This document shows positions 11,846-22,864 of a stretch of 64,000 nucleotides of DNA, piece by piece. The DNA comes from Litsea cubeba (taxonomy: Eukaryota > Streptophyta > Magnoliopsida > Laurales > Lauraceae): NCBI GenBank assembly GCA_012931725.1, contig CM022946.1, positions 75,318,339 through 75,382,338 of the forward strand. The letters run 5' to 3'. The notes beneath the pieces were generated by a model. That model saw only the letters and a list, made by a program, of their open reading frames with translations. It was not told the origin of the DNA and made no database searches. The translations under genes were made by a program, and so were the position numbers. Every line of letters begins with the position of its first letter. Position 1 is the first letter of the stretch.

Positions 11846-13082
11846 AGGGATCCATTCATTGATTACATTATGTTCGGAATCCTACTTGAAGATCCAAAAG
11901 AATGGGTAAGCATCCAAAGGCGAACCCCAAGCTTTCATTTGGATATTCCTTCAAAAATCATTTACAGGAAATCCTTCAACGGAGTACTTGTACGCTATTT
12001 GTCACAACAAGAGACTGAAGAAACACTCAAAGAAGTTCATGCTGGTCTTTGCGGAGCTCATCAAGCTGGTCCCAAGCTCTTTGATGAGATAAAAAGGTTA
12101 GGTTATTACTGGCCTACCATGGTCGCTGACGCAATGCAATTTGCTAAGCGCTGCCAACAATGCTAAGTTCATGGAGATTACATTCACATGCCTCCAGAAT
12201 GGCTACATCCTACAGAGATTTCATGGCCTTTCGAAGCCTGGGGTATGGACATCATAGGTCCTATTTCTCCCCCTTCAAGCAAAGGTCATCGCTTTATCTT
12301 CGCCGCTATGGATTATTTCTCCAAGTGCTCAGAAGCATTTGCCCTCCATCAGTCCTTCAGTTCCTGCGCACCAACATTATTTGTCGTTTCGGCATACCCA
12401 AAAGATCCGTCCATGATAACGGACCATAATTCCGGGATCATCGATTCTACAGGTTCTGCGACAAATACAAAATCCAAAGCTATCCTTCGACTCCATACAA
12501 TCCGGCAGCAAACGGATTAGCAGAAGCTTTCAACAAGACACTCTGCAAAATCCTCAAGAAGATGGTCTCTAGTCACAAAAGAGACTGGAGCGACAAAATG
12601 TCTGAAGCTTTGTGGGCCTATCGAACCACCATTCGAGGACCAACCCATAGCACACCATTCTCCTTGGTCTATGGATGTGAAGCTGTCGTGCCCTTGGAAG
12701 TACAAATTCCTTCCTTGAGGGTATCCTTGTAAAATGACATGACTCAAGAAAGTAATGTCAAATTGCGACTCCATGAGCTGGACAATCTCGATGAGAGACG
12801 GCTCGAAGCTCGATAGAGCATTGAACTTTACCAAGCACGCATGGCAGGATCTTTCGACAAAAAGGTCAGGCAACGAGCCTACAAAAAGGGTGACTTGGTT
12901 CTTGCGGTAAAAAGACCAATGGTCTTCGCTCACAAGTCCAAAGGCAAATTTGAGCCAAAATGGGAGGGACCCTACGTCATCACAAGGTTTTCTCCAACGG
13001 CGCATGCGCACTCCTAAACATGGAAGGTGACAGATGTATGCTGCCCATCAACGGCAAGTTCTTAAAGCGGTACTACCCTTGA
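11846..13082 (+). pseudogene. Integrase remnant of Tat-type copy 1
   Basis: Integrase inserts element DNA into the chromosome. The zinc-binding part is seen in 12000-12166 (H and H in the KEVHAGLCGAHQAG region, then C-x2-C in RCQQC). The core starts with WPFEAWGMDIIGP, so the first catalytic Asp codon (12248-12250) is kept. A deletion of about 15 bases near 12340 and a frameshift break the core, and further stops follow (12730, 12814). The C-terminal part ends in KRYYP and TGA at 13080-13082. It cannot encode an active enzyme. Confidence 0.8.
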
Positions 13083-13429
13083 AGACTTACCCAACTGGGT
13101 AAGAGCAATGCCTGTACGGCCAAAACCGGTTTCCAGGTACACACTCGCTAAACCCACTCTTTTTAGACTTTTCATATCAAATGTTGAAATTTCTAGAAAT
13201 TTAAACAATGCTTACTTTCATCGTTTCATTGTTAAAAAAAAAATCCAAGTTTAGGAGCCTTTCCCTAACTTGACCAAAATTTTCAACCCTTGAACCCAAA
13301 ATTCATTGTTTGAAACAAAATTCGGATTCAGGGATTTCCACCCTAGTCCACGATATCTTTTACCGCCTAAATGGTTTTAGGTCAAAACTTATGACCCTCG
13401 TGTCTTTAAACAAAAAAAAAATGGTTTTT

Positions 13430-13835
13430 CAAAAACCGCGGGGAAGCGACGCTTAGTCGAGCACAAATCGGAAGCATGTGAACCACGTTCGACACTTCCA
13501 AAATCGTAGGGAAGCGACATTTCGTCGATACTTGCAAAATCCAAAACCATGGAGACGCAACATTTCAGTTGATATCCATAACCCAAAGGTTCGAGAAAAC
13601 CACAAATTTCAAAAATCGTGGAGAAACGACTTCAAGTCAGTACCCGCAAAACCAAAATTTTTAAAAAGCAAGGATGCGACATTCCATCGATACTTGCACC
13701 CAAATCCGCGAGGATGCGACATTCCATCGATACTCGCAACCGAATGAGCAAGGATACGACATTCCATCGATACTTGCAAGAACATTTAGCAGGGAGGCGA
13801 CTTTTAGTCGATACTTGCATTTTTTAGAACTAAAC
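13430..13835 (+). repeat. Tandem repeat with GCGACATTCCATCGATACTTGC
   Basis: Imperfect units of about 50 bp share GCGACATT, YCRTCGATACTTGC and related forms (GCGACTTTTAGTCGATAC). In copy 2 (51880-52390) the block holds extra units around CGTGGAGACGCAACATTTC, so unit number differs. No gene lies here. Confidence 0.8.
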
Positions 13836-13839
13836 CGGC

Positions 13840-14105
13840 TATAGATGCCACCAAACCGGCTATAGATGCCACAAACCGGCTATAAATGCCACAAACCGGC
13901 TATAAATGCCACCAAAACATGCTATAAATGCCACAAACCTGCTATAAATGCCACAAAACAAAATCGGCTATCAATGCCACAAACAAAAAAAAACTTGGCT
14001 TTCAAGAAACCGGGCTATAGATGCCACCAAACTCGGCTATCAATGCCACAAAAAACTAGCTCTTATGCCACAAACAAAATCTGGCTTCCATGCCAAAACA
14101 ATCAT
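13840..14105 (+). repeat. Short tandem array of CGGCTATARATGCCA units
   Basis: About ten to twelve units of 17-25 bp, each around GGCTATAAATGCC or GGCTATCAATGCC, decay into GGCTCTTATGCC-like forms. Copy 2 has the same block at 52405-52670. The core is nearly the same as the repeat in the LTR at 5994-6070 (GGCTATAAACGCC). Confidence 0.85.
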
Positions 14106-14139
14106 TTGACAAAAGATTTTCACAAAATGACAAGCTTTT

Positions 14140-14545
14140 GATCAAATCCCATTTAGCAGTCACTTTCATCACAAAAAGATTTAAGTGAGCGTAGGGAAAA
14201 TAAAAAGAAAAGAATCCCATTTAGCAATCACTTTCATCACAAAAAGATTTAAGTGAGCGTAGGGAAAACAAAAAGAAAAGAATCCCATTTAGCAATTACT
14301 TTCATCACAAAAAGATTTAAGTGAGCGTAGGGAAAACAAAAAAAAAAGACTACCAAAAAATGCATGTGGTACCAAAAAAAAGAGAGTGTTTACAAGCACT
14401 ACAAAAAAAAAAGAGTACCAAAAAATATATACGGTACCAAAAAAAAAAGAAAGTATTCACAAGCACTACAAAAAAAAAGAGTACCAAAAAATACATGTGG
14501 TACCAAAAAAAGGGAAGAAGGATAGTTTCTGTTACAAAAAAATAG
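14140..14545 (+). repeat. Two tandem repeat blocks before the antisense gene
   Basis: First block: three units of about 70 bp with CCCATTTAGCA, TCATCACAAAAAGATTTAAG and GAGCGTAGGG (14145-14340); copy 2 has four (52720-52990). Second block: units around AGTACCAAAAAATACATGTGGTACC followed by AAGCACTAC (14350-14510). Each GGTACC region is partly self-complementary. The antisense gene ends just beyond at 14550. Confidence 0.8.
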
Positions 14546-14549
14546 GAGC

Positions 14550-17500
14550 TCAACCAAAAATGGTCTCCAGCCAAGATTTCAGCTCCTCAAGCAAACTTTT
14601 GGCCTCAGCCGTCAGGGATTCCAAGGCACGCTTCTTCAAGAACTTGCCATGAGATGCTGGAGAATGCTGCAATCCTTCTTTCACACCGGGAAGCTTATCC
14701 CGAGCAGTTTGCCATTGTTTGTTCTCTTGAAACTTCCTTTCAAGAACTCGATCGGCATTTGCAACCCGGCGAATCAGAGCACTCTCCCTGTCGCGAGCCT
14801 CTGTTATTGCAGCCCACTTGGCAGTGACTTGTGCCTTCAGATGCTCAAGACGTTTCCTGGCCTCATCGACCTCCCTATCAAGGATGTTAAGGTCATGTGT
14901 CAGCCCAATGATGGCTAGCTCTTCTAAGTTCTTCTCTCGAACTATCTGCTTCTTGCTTTGTGTAGCCTCATTCAGGTCAGACTTAGCCTTATCAGCAGGG
15001 TCCAGGAACATCTCCTTGAAGAACTGGTCGTCAGTAAAACCCATGGTCTCAAACCACTTATCACCCAACGCAATGATCCTATCAACGATCGCCCTGGCAC
15101 CTGTGACATCCAGACCAGCCTCTTCGGCATCACCGAGAATCTCCTGCACATGCTGGACCATGGCAAATCCGGCATCCAAGTGTCCAGCAAGGAGAGTCTC
15201 AATCCAAGAGCTCAGAACCCGCACCGCCACCTTCTTCGTAAAAAGAAGAGATGGCCCAGCTGAAGATTCGCCCCGCTCCGTCGGTCGACTGCCCATGTCA
15301 TGCCCCGTTGGAAGAGGAACAAAAGAACTCTTTCCAATTGGAGCTGCTGGAGAAGGAATCTCAGCACGAGGTATCTCCTCAACAGTGTCAGAACTAGTCC
15401 TAGGAGCCTCTACCTCTGGAAAGACCTCTGGCATCCCTTGCTCTGGTTCTAAAGGAAGCCACGGACTCTCCTTTGTCACCACAAAACCTGCCAAAGAAAC
15501 ACAAAAGGGTATGAATATGATCATGTTTGAAAATCATTATCAGGGTTATTACTACAAAATACCTTCTTCGACGACTGGCGGAACACTCTCTTCCTCCATG
15601 AACTCATCGGAAGCATCATCAACATTTGCGTCCATCGATGGTTAAAAGTCATCGGAATCCTATGGCAAGTCGGCTGATAAGAAAAATGTTAGCAAACCAA
15701 GTCACAGACAAAAAAGAAGAAAGCAAAAGAAGTCATACCAATTGGAGATTTTGGAACCACTCCAGAGTCCCTCGGTTCTTCCTCTGGTGCCGCAACGGGA
15801 TCCGTCACCTCATCGGCAGGAACCTCAGGCATCGCTAAGTCTTCGTCCTCTGCTAAAAAAAAGGAGCAGCAGGGAGAGAAATCAAATCAAGACATGGAAA
15901 AATCCCATGAAAAGAAATGGAAAGAGAAAGAGGAAGAATCATACCTTCACCAACAGTCTCATATTCTCGGCTTCTCTTCTCTGGAGGCTTGTCAGCATCC
16001 ACTGGCACATCTTCATTGATAGTAAGAGGGACTTCTATGTCAAGAGAGTCCTCATATTGCCCCTTGTTGCGATGATGACTCCTCTTCCTCTTACTCCTGT
16101 GGGCTCGCTTCTTAGAGGAACCTGCCCCGCTGTTAGAGTCAGGTTTCCCACTTGACTCCTCACCGAAAGCTTGCCTCTGTGCCGTTTGCATCAAAGCATC
16201 AAGTTCAGCTTCCTCCTATTCTAGCTGCTCTAAAGCCTCATCAGGTATTTCACGAACAGCTTCAGAACCAATGACGCCCTGGTCACCGAGAAAGCCGATC
16301 TTGTGCTTCTCTCTAGAAAGGAAGGCCCAAACTTCCTCTCGCCGGGCGCCATTCGACTTTCCAAGGCCCTTTCCAGATGCCAGCTTCACATCAAGCTCCT
16401 TCATGGAAAGCCCCCGATATGCCAAAAAGCTCTCCGCGAACCACTTCTCAAAGTCGGCAATCCGGGAAGTCGACAACAAAGGATAAGAGATCATGGCTAT
16501 AGTGTCTTCAGCACTATAGAAAGCCCATGCATTTCTCCCGTCCTGTAAACCTCCAAAGCATTTCACCATGCTTGAAGGTGCTCCAACAACGCCTTGAGAA
16601 AAGCCCAACTGCAAAGCAAAGCGAGAGGGTACATACGGCTGGATGTCGACGAAAAGATGTCTGCGATACACCATCGTGCTGACGCATATGCTGAAAAGCC
16701 ACTCCTTCTCTGCGTTTGTCAAGGGGTAATGCCTTCCCGACCCCGCCCTGGTAGAGTCTCGGGAGGCACCAAAATCAAAAGCATTCTTCTGCAACTCCGA
16801 AGAAAGCTTCACTGAAGACTGCCCCATCCCGACGTCCCTGAACCGTCGGATCCTCATGCGGGCAAACACAAGTGATTCGGACACGGCTTTGCCCTTAGCC
16901 AGCCAAATCATAAGAGGATCATCATCCTGTGCAGCACCCAGCCGGTGAAAGCCAGGACAGTGGTATACAAACCACGAATAGAAGATATGAGCTGAAAATA
17001 CCCTGTTCATGGGAAGCCCAAGCCGAACCAAAAAAGCAGCAGCCTGCAGTTCGGTACACAAGTAGGAGTAAAGAGCTGGCACCAAAGCAAGCTGCTCTCC
17101 AAACGCCATCTGACAAGCCGGAAAAATACAATGCGGCCTGATGTGCGTTCCATCTCCTCCAGCAAAAACAGCCTCACCAAGCCAATAAGTGAGGTAAACA
17201 TCGAGATCTCTCTACAGTACAATGTCAGGACATATGGCGTTTGTACTCGCATAAAAATCTCTTAACTCTTCTTGCATAGCCAAGATCTTCTTCGAACTTG
17301 GATCCTGAGCTCTGGCTTCCTGGGTCGCACTATCAGAAGACTTCCTACTATAAAAAAAGTTGGGGAGTGAAGAGATAGAACTCTTCCAACTACTGGATCT
17401 AACTTTCAAACCCTCTTTCTCCTTCAAAAAAACATAGAAGGCAACAAACTGAAAGTACAGAAGCCTGAACTCCTCAGACTGCTCCTCAAGGACGCTGTCG

Positions 17501-19157
17501 ATCGGCATAAACTCCTCATAGAGTCTGCCAAGGATGGGCAATCCAGTATTGGCGCTCAGCTCCTTCAAAGAGAAACCAATCTCACCATTCGTCACAACGA
17601 AGGTATTGGTTTGTGGAAGGAATGACTCCAACATAGCCATGAAGGCCTCGTCGGAAAAAATCACGGTCTCCCTAAAAGCGCGGATCGCATCAAAAATCCC
17701 GGCTTCCTTCAAAACGGCGCCACCAAATCAGCAGGACGCGATCGGTCCACGACTTCCACTCGGAGTCAGCACTGAAACGGCCACGAAGTCGAAAAGGCTT
17801 CACCCAATTACTGCCGTCACCGCTGAAAATGCCAAGGCCCACCGGTCTCAAATCGACCGACGGATAATCAGAGCCCCGGTAACCACTTGCTGGCATCAAC
17901 ATGTCCATGTCAGTAGGCAATTTCTCTGCATATCCAGGAGAACCGCCAACAAAAACCCCAGTCTTGATTACATTTGTCCTTCTCACCCAGCTTGGAGGAT
18001 CTTCCCTCTTAGAGCACGTGGGGGCAAGGCTCATGATCGAGACGGTGCGATCAAATGTCGACCGGGTAGCAACAGTCTTCTTCTCACCATCTGCAGTGAA
18101 AGAGAACTGAAAACATCTCCTCTGGTATGTCATGTCATCAGGGACGGCATCACCAAAGAAGAAGGTAGGCTTGGGTAAAACACTCTGATCTTCCATCACC
18201 CATGGACGACTGCTTACCATGATCTTATAAAAATCCTCTCCCTTGAGAGCGATCAGTTGCTGCCTCATCTCATCTTTATTGAGAGAGTCGCACTCTTCCA
18301 GATTTCTCTCAACATACTGGACCTTCTCCCAGGCCTGCTGAACAGCCGGATTAGAAGATCTAGCAGATCGACGAGGTACACTTGTAGTAGGCTCTTTACC
18401 CTTGTTCGTTCTGGAGGAACCACCTGCAAAGGTTGGAAAAGAAAAAGATCAAACATCAAAATGACAGAATTTCGCTAAAAAAAAAACTGGCGAAATTTTG
18501 ACATGATGCCGGGGCAATTCCGAAGAAAATGAACTATCCCGAAAGAAATAGAAAGCTTGAAGTTGGGCTCAACATTGCTGTGAGTTCCGAAACTCCAAAC
18601 TTTCGAAACCTCAAAGTCTCCGCAAAATTAGGAAGGGCTCAACATCGCTGCGAGCTCCAAATTCCCAAATTTATAAAAACTTTCAGGTATGCTATCACAT
18701 CATGCTACAAATTCAATTTACAATAGAATGCATGCATGAACATCTAGGTTTGCCAAAAAAAAAAGGGGGCATTATCATGATGAGCAAAAAAAAATAAAAA
18801 GGAAGAAATAAACTTTCTCAAAAAAAAAGGGAGAAAGAAAAGAAGAAAAAAGAAGAAAAAGAAAACTTCCTCAAAAAAAAAGTATAAGCAAAAAAAAAGA
18901 GAGAGAAAAAGGGGCTGGCCCACAGGCCACTTGGCCGTACAGCTAGATCCATACGGATCTGTCAGTACGGCCCACAAAAGAAAAAAAAAACATGCAAAAA
19001 AAAAAAATAAAGCATGAAAAGAAAAAACGTGTAAAAAAAAGAGCAAACACGTGGAAAAGAAGAAGAAAGAAAAGAAAAGAAAGAAACAAAAAAGAAAAGA
19101 AAGAACTTTTTTCCTACAATGGGGTTTTCTTGAAAAAGGGAACTTACTTGAAGCCAT
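14550..19157 (-). pseudogene. Antisense five-exon plant-mobile-domain gene of copy 1
   Basis: The gene runs opposite to gag and integrase. Predicted coding exons: 19148-19157 (ATG plus 7 nt), 15945-18423, 15739-15852, 15563-15673 and 14550-15487. The introns (724, 92, 65 and 75 nt) all have GT-AG ends and phase 1, and the frame joins across every junction, giving about 1,217 codons. A TATA box lies 122 bp upstream. Exon 2 holds a plant mobile domain (about 17200-18000: LESFLPQTNTFV, GEIGFSLKEL, TGLPILG), then a long conserved region and a basic patch, SSKKRAHRSKRKRSHH (about 16080-16115), resembling a nuclear signal. Exon 5 is mostly coiled coil (14600-14960). Lesions: an extra A near 17725, stops at 17212 and 16216, and a stop in exon 4. 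Copy 2 is open at all of these sites. The family is known from host genes and some transposons; the function here is unknown. Confidence 0.82.
18424..19147 (-). other. Intron 1 of the antisense gene
   Basis: On the minus strand the intron opens with GTAAGT right after ATGGCTTCAA and closes with CCTTTGCAG before GTGGTTCC. It is strongly T-rich on that strand (A/G-rich on plus, 18760-19100). It contains a perfect nested hairpin at 18933-18972. A frame can be read through it from the same ATG, but that would encode a run of Phe, Leu and Ser that looks meaningless. Confidence 0.7.
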
Positions 19158-19278
19158 TGATGGAGAAGAAGAAGAAAAGTCTTGAAGATCTTGAAGAAGA
19201 AGAACTCTTGGTCTTGAAGCCCTCTTGGGATTGTTGCAAAAGAAAACAATAAGAGCAAGAGATCTAACCTCCTCCTTG

Positions 19279-19286
19279 CTTTTATA
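19279..19286 (-). promoter_or_regulatory. TATA box of the antisense gene
   Basis: On the minus strand the sequence reads CTTCTATAAAAGCAAGG. It lies 122 bp before the ATG at 19157, giving a predicted leader of about 90 nt with CT- and TTC-rich sequence typical of plant leaders. There is no other gene to which this box could belong. Confidence 0.65.
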
Positions 19287-19339
19287 GAAGAGAGCAAACC
19301 AAAGAAGGAAAGAAGAAAGAGGTAAGTGTTACTAATTAG

Positions 19340-19600
19340 TAACTTTACCAAAAGAAAGAAATTAGAAAGATTCTTTCCCAAAAGAAAGATATCTTGAGGG
19401 ATTCTCTCCCAAAAAGAAATCAATGAGAGATTTTCTCCCAAAAGATAGGAGATTTGAGATATTCTCTCCTAAAGGAAGATATCTTGAGATATTCTCTCCC
19501 AAAATAAAGGGAACATGAGAGATTCTCTCCAAGTAAAGATATTCTTTGATATTCTCTATCCAAAGGAGATATTTTTGGATATTCTTTACAAAAATGACAC
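19340..19600 (+). repeat. Imperfect tandem repeat upstream of the antisense promoter
   Basis: Units of about 38 bp repeat GATATTCTCTCCCAAAAG and ATATCTTGAGA. They lie 60-320 bp upstream of the antisense TATA box. In sense orientation they belong to the 3' untranslated part of the element. Confidence 0.7.
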
Positions 19601-19885
19601 CATATGAGTTCTAAGCCATTTCAAAAGCTTAAGGTCCCATGGGTTAGCCCATATGAGCCAGGTTTGACCACCTAGGCACTAAAAAAAATTGGGCTTTTAG
19701 TCAAAGAGAAATCCCTTTTACCAAGAGCTTACAAAAATGGTTCCATGCCTCTTTGAGTTGATTGGACCATACAAAAAAGAATTCCAAGCCCCATGAGCTT
19801 CCAAAAATCAAATTATACAGCCTCATATACCAAATTGAGCCAAAATCTTGAAATTGACATTCCACAAAAAACCAAACCAAATCCT

Positions 19886-20100
19886 GGTCCCCTAACTTGC
19901 CACATACAGCTTGTTAGGTCACAAGACCAAAACCAAAAACCAAAACCTGATCCCCTAACTTGCCACATACAGCCTGTTAGGTCACAAGATCAAAACCAAA
20001 ACTGACCCCCCAACATTGCACATACAGCTTGTTGGGTCACACGGTCAAAACCAAACCCGACCCCCTAACCTGCCACATACAGCCTATTAGGTCACAAGGT
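19886..20100 (+). repeat. Four hairpin-forming repeats before the 3' LTR
   Basis: Each unit holds a 6-bp stem around a 16-nt loop with CCACATACAGC: CCTAAC/GTTAGG at 19891-19918 and 19954-19981, CCCAAC/GTTGGG at 20009-20036, and a version with one mismatch at 20064-20091. The flank GGTCACAAG is also repeated. Copy 0 has two units (924-1031). Confidence 0.85.
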
Positions 20101-20318
20101 CAAAAGCCAAATCCACATCCCTGATGTCATCTTCAATACTTTGCCTCGAGATGGTACGTGATCCCTTTCACTACCATAAAATTCCCCTGGAAGCTCAAAA
20201 GGCTACAAATACCAAAAGAAAGACTGCTCAAAGACTCTTGGTCAAGTTACAAGCTCTCCTTCACAAAATCTCTTCGAGGCACATCGACTACAAAAGTTAA
20301 GCAATTCGTGGCTGCACC

Positions 20319-20331
20319 TCGAGGGGCCATT
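20319..20331 (+). other. Polypurine tract of copy 1
   Basis: CGAGGGGCCATT directly precedes the LTR start TGTTGACACC at 20332. The equivalent tract in copy 0 (GAGGGGGCAG, 1265-1274) is in the same place. The two interrupting Cs make it imperfect. Confidence 0.6.
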
Positions 20332-22864
20332 TGTTGACACCAAAAATGTCACTCTGCCTCTTCAAGAGCCAGAAAACTACATGAAATCGCAACCTGCCAT
20401 AAATAGGCAATGCTACTTTCAAAAAATCAAATCTTATCAGAATCAAATAAAAACTGTAAGATCCTTCAAGACAGCCAAAAGAGGAGTACACAAGAAGTTT
20501 CGGGCCATTTCAAAATCATTTGGCCTAACTTCGCTTCTCCGGCAGCAGAAAAGGAGCTCCCGACGGCGAAAGCATCAGAGACACCAAATCTTCGATCAGA
20601 GCCGATGGATGGTCTCAAAATACATCCAAAAGGCTCTACGTCAAGTTCCGAGTCAAACCGACAACGTTTGACCCTACATCAACCCTCGAACAGCTAAATC
20701 AAGCCTCTCGACAGTGAGAACCTCTGAGGCCATCACTCATCAGATAGAGCACATGGACGGCTTCAAAATTCTTACAAAGGGCTACACGTCAAATTTCAGG
20801 TCATTTCGACAACATTTGACTAGACTTTGACGCTCGGAAGCCAAATCAGGCCTCTCGGCGGTGAAGCTCCCCGGGACCATGGTTTCCAAGATAGAGCCTG
20901 TGGATCATATTAAAATGACTCCAACTAGGTTCCCTGTCAAATTTCAAGTCAATCGGACATCGGTTGACCGCACATCAAACCGCGACATCTTCATCGAGAC
21001 AAAAACAAATCTAGTGGTGATAGGACCCCAAACGGCTTCAAAACTCAAATAAAAGCCTATGGTTGGTCATATTTATTGCTCAGTAGGCTTCACCCCAAAT
21101 TTCAGGTCATTCCGACATCGTTTGGCCCAGTTTCAGCTTCTGACGGAAAATCGGCAGCTCTGCGCGACAAAGTCTTCGGCTTTCTCGGAAAATTGGAAAC
21201 TTTGCAAACCAAAATGCAAGGATTCTCATCAGGTTTTCTACAGGGAAATCAGGCCAATAAATGATCAAAAATTTCAAGGAAAATTATAGAAGAAAAAAGA
21301 ATAAAAAAACAGCAAAAACGGACACAAAACGGGACAAAAGGGGGGAAAACCCCCCGGGCCTGCGACCCTAAGGCCCGGGATCGCCGAGAGGGCCCCGAAA
21401 ACCCGTTTTTCACCATTTTTTCGCGATTCAAAGCATCCGGCCTCTGGTATTTTCCAAAAATCATACTTTTGAGACACCAAATCCTCTGACATCCGTCAAA
21501 ATCAAGGGTCAATCATCAAAGAGTATCGAAATCAATATTAATCGCCAACCGGTCAACCAAAAAAGTGTGCTTTCTACCCGACCGATCGAGAAATCGACAG
21601 GACAGATGGCGCCGACCCGCTATTGGCAACCAATACTTGAAGTTACGTGGTCATCTGATGTCGATCTACATGAAGATCCATCATTGATCATCGCCAGAAG
21701 AAACCCAAAAGACGCAGCACGGCCCGCGACTCTTCAACTGCTCGGCGACCACTTAATGCGATTAATTGACTAGCTTTATTGCAGTCATTAATCCATTTCT
21801 TTGGACGGCCCAATCAGAAGTAAGCATCCTGTTGTTACAAGTCAATTGATTCATGGCATTCAACCCATGAAACTCCTCCCATCATGGCGATTAAAGGCAA
21901 TTAAATGCCCTCAATCTCCTCCGGCCAATCAGAAGCCAAGAAAAAGGAGTTACAAAATAAAGGAATTAAATCTTGTAACTCATCCCATTATGCGGCTTAA
22001 TGACAATAAAAGCCCATAAACCCTCCTAAATGGCTACCAAAAAGCCTATAAATAGGAGTGCACTCCAAGAAGAAAGGACAGCACAGAATTCATACAACAG
22101 ACTGCAGAAAATCCGGAAACTCGGACAGAAAAAGGCATCAAAGAGAGAAAACTCTCCGGAAGTTCTACACCGACCACCGCTACAAGGTGACAAAAGTCCC
22201 TTGGGGGGTACCCCCCCACAAGGTCCTTGCCTTCTCCTTCTTCCTCCAATGGCTTAGACGTGGCTTTTCAGCCCGTCTACTTAGTTTTTTATTGGACATA
22301 GGACCTCCTTTTGGTCTTTCTCCTCTAAAAACCTGAGGTTATAGCCAAGCCAAGAGAATCAATAGCATCCTCTGTTCTCATCTGCATGGATGATGGCGAA
22401 GTCCACATATGGCTTGCGACGGTCAATCTGAACAGGTCCCCCACAATCTCCTGAGAAGTTAGATCCTCCTTTTCTTGCTTTTCATTGTAGTTTGTATCTT
22501 TCCAAAAGAGATAAAAATCATAACTCTTGTCTTTCATTATTGATAAGAATTGTAAATCGGCTATAAATGCCAAAATCAGCTATAAACGCCAAAAAATCGC
22601 CTTTCACGGCAAATCAAGAAAATGTCTCTTTTCTTAAATATATGTGCAATGGAAAACTTGAAAGAAGTTGATTTCCTTTTTTCTTGTGAAGGTCGATCTT
22701 TAGATCACCACTTGTAATTCCAAGTAAAATAGAAAAATCTGGCACACCCATACAAAAAAATATTGATGCACGCTTCTGCCCCCCGGTTACGAAAGGGTCA
22801 TACCCAAACGGACTCCCACGTCCGCCGACCATGGTAGAACCGGGCAGATTGCGCCGTTCCATCA
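20332..22864 (+). repeat. Second full LTR of copy 1
   Basis: It starts TGTTGACACC and ends CGTTCCATCA, 2,533 bp. A TATA box lies near 22047. The array of CGGCTATAAACGCC-like units has only two copies here (22558-22600), against four or five in the other LTRs. It is followed not by host DNA but by the first 13 bases of the internal region. Confidence 0.88.

Noticed and set aside
13840..14105. Regular short repeats that resemble a CRISPR array at a glance
   Set aside because: The units are contiguous tandem repeats without unique spacers, in a plant retrotransposon.
15488..15524. Start of a 324-codon frame with a signal-like sequence (MIIFIPFCVSLAG) on the minus strand
   Set aside because: These residues come from intron 4 of the antisense gene; the exon begins at 15487 after TTTGGCAG.
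18744..19157. 137-codon minus-strand frame full of Phe and Leu
   Set aside because: It is read-through of intron 1 from the real ATG; the T-rich tract gives a meaningless protein.
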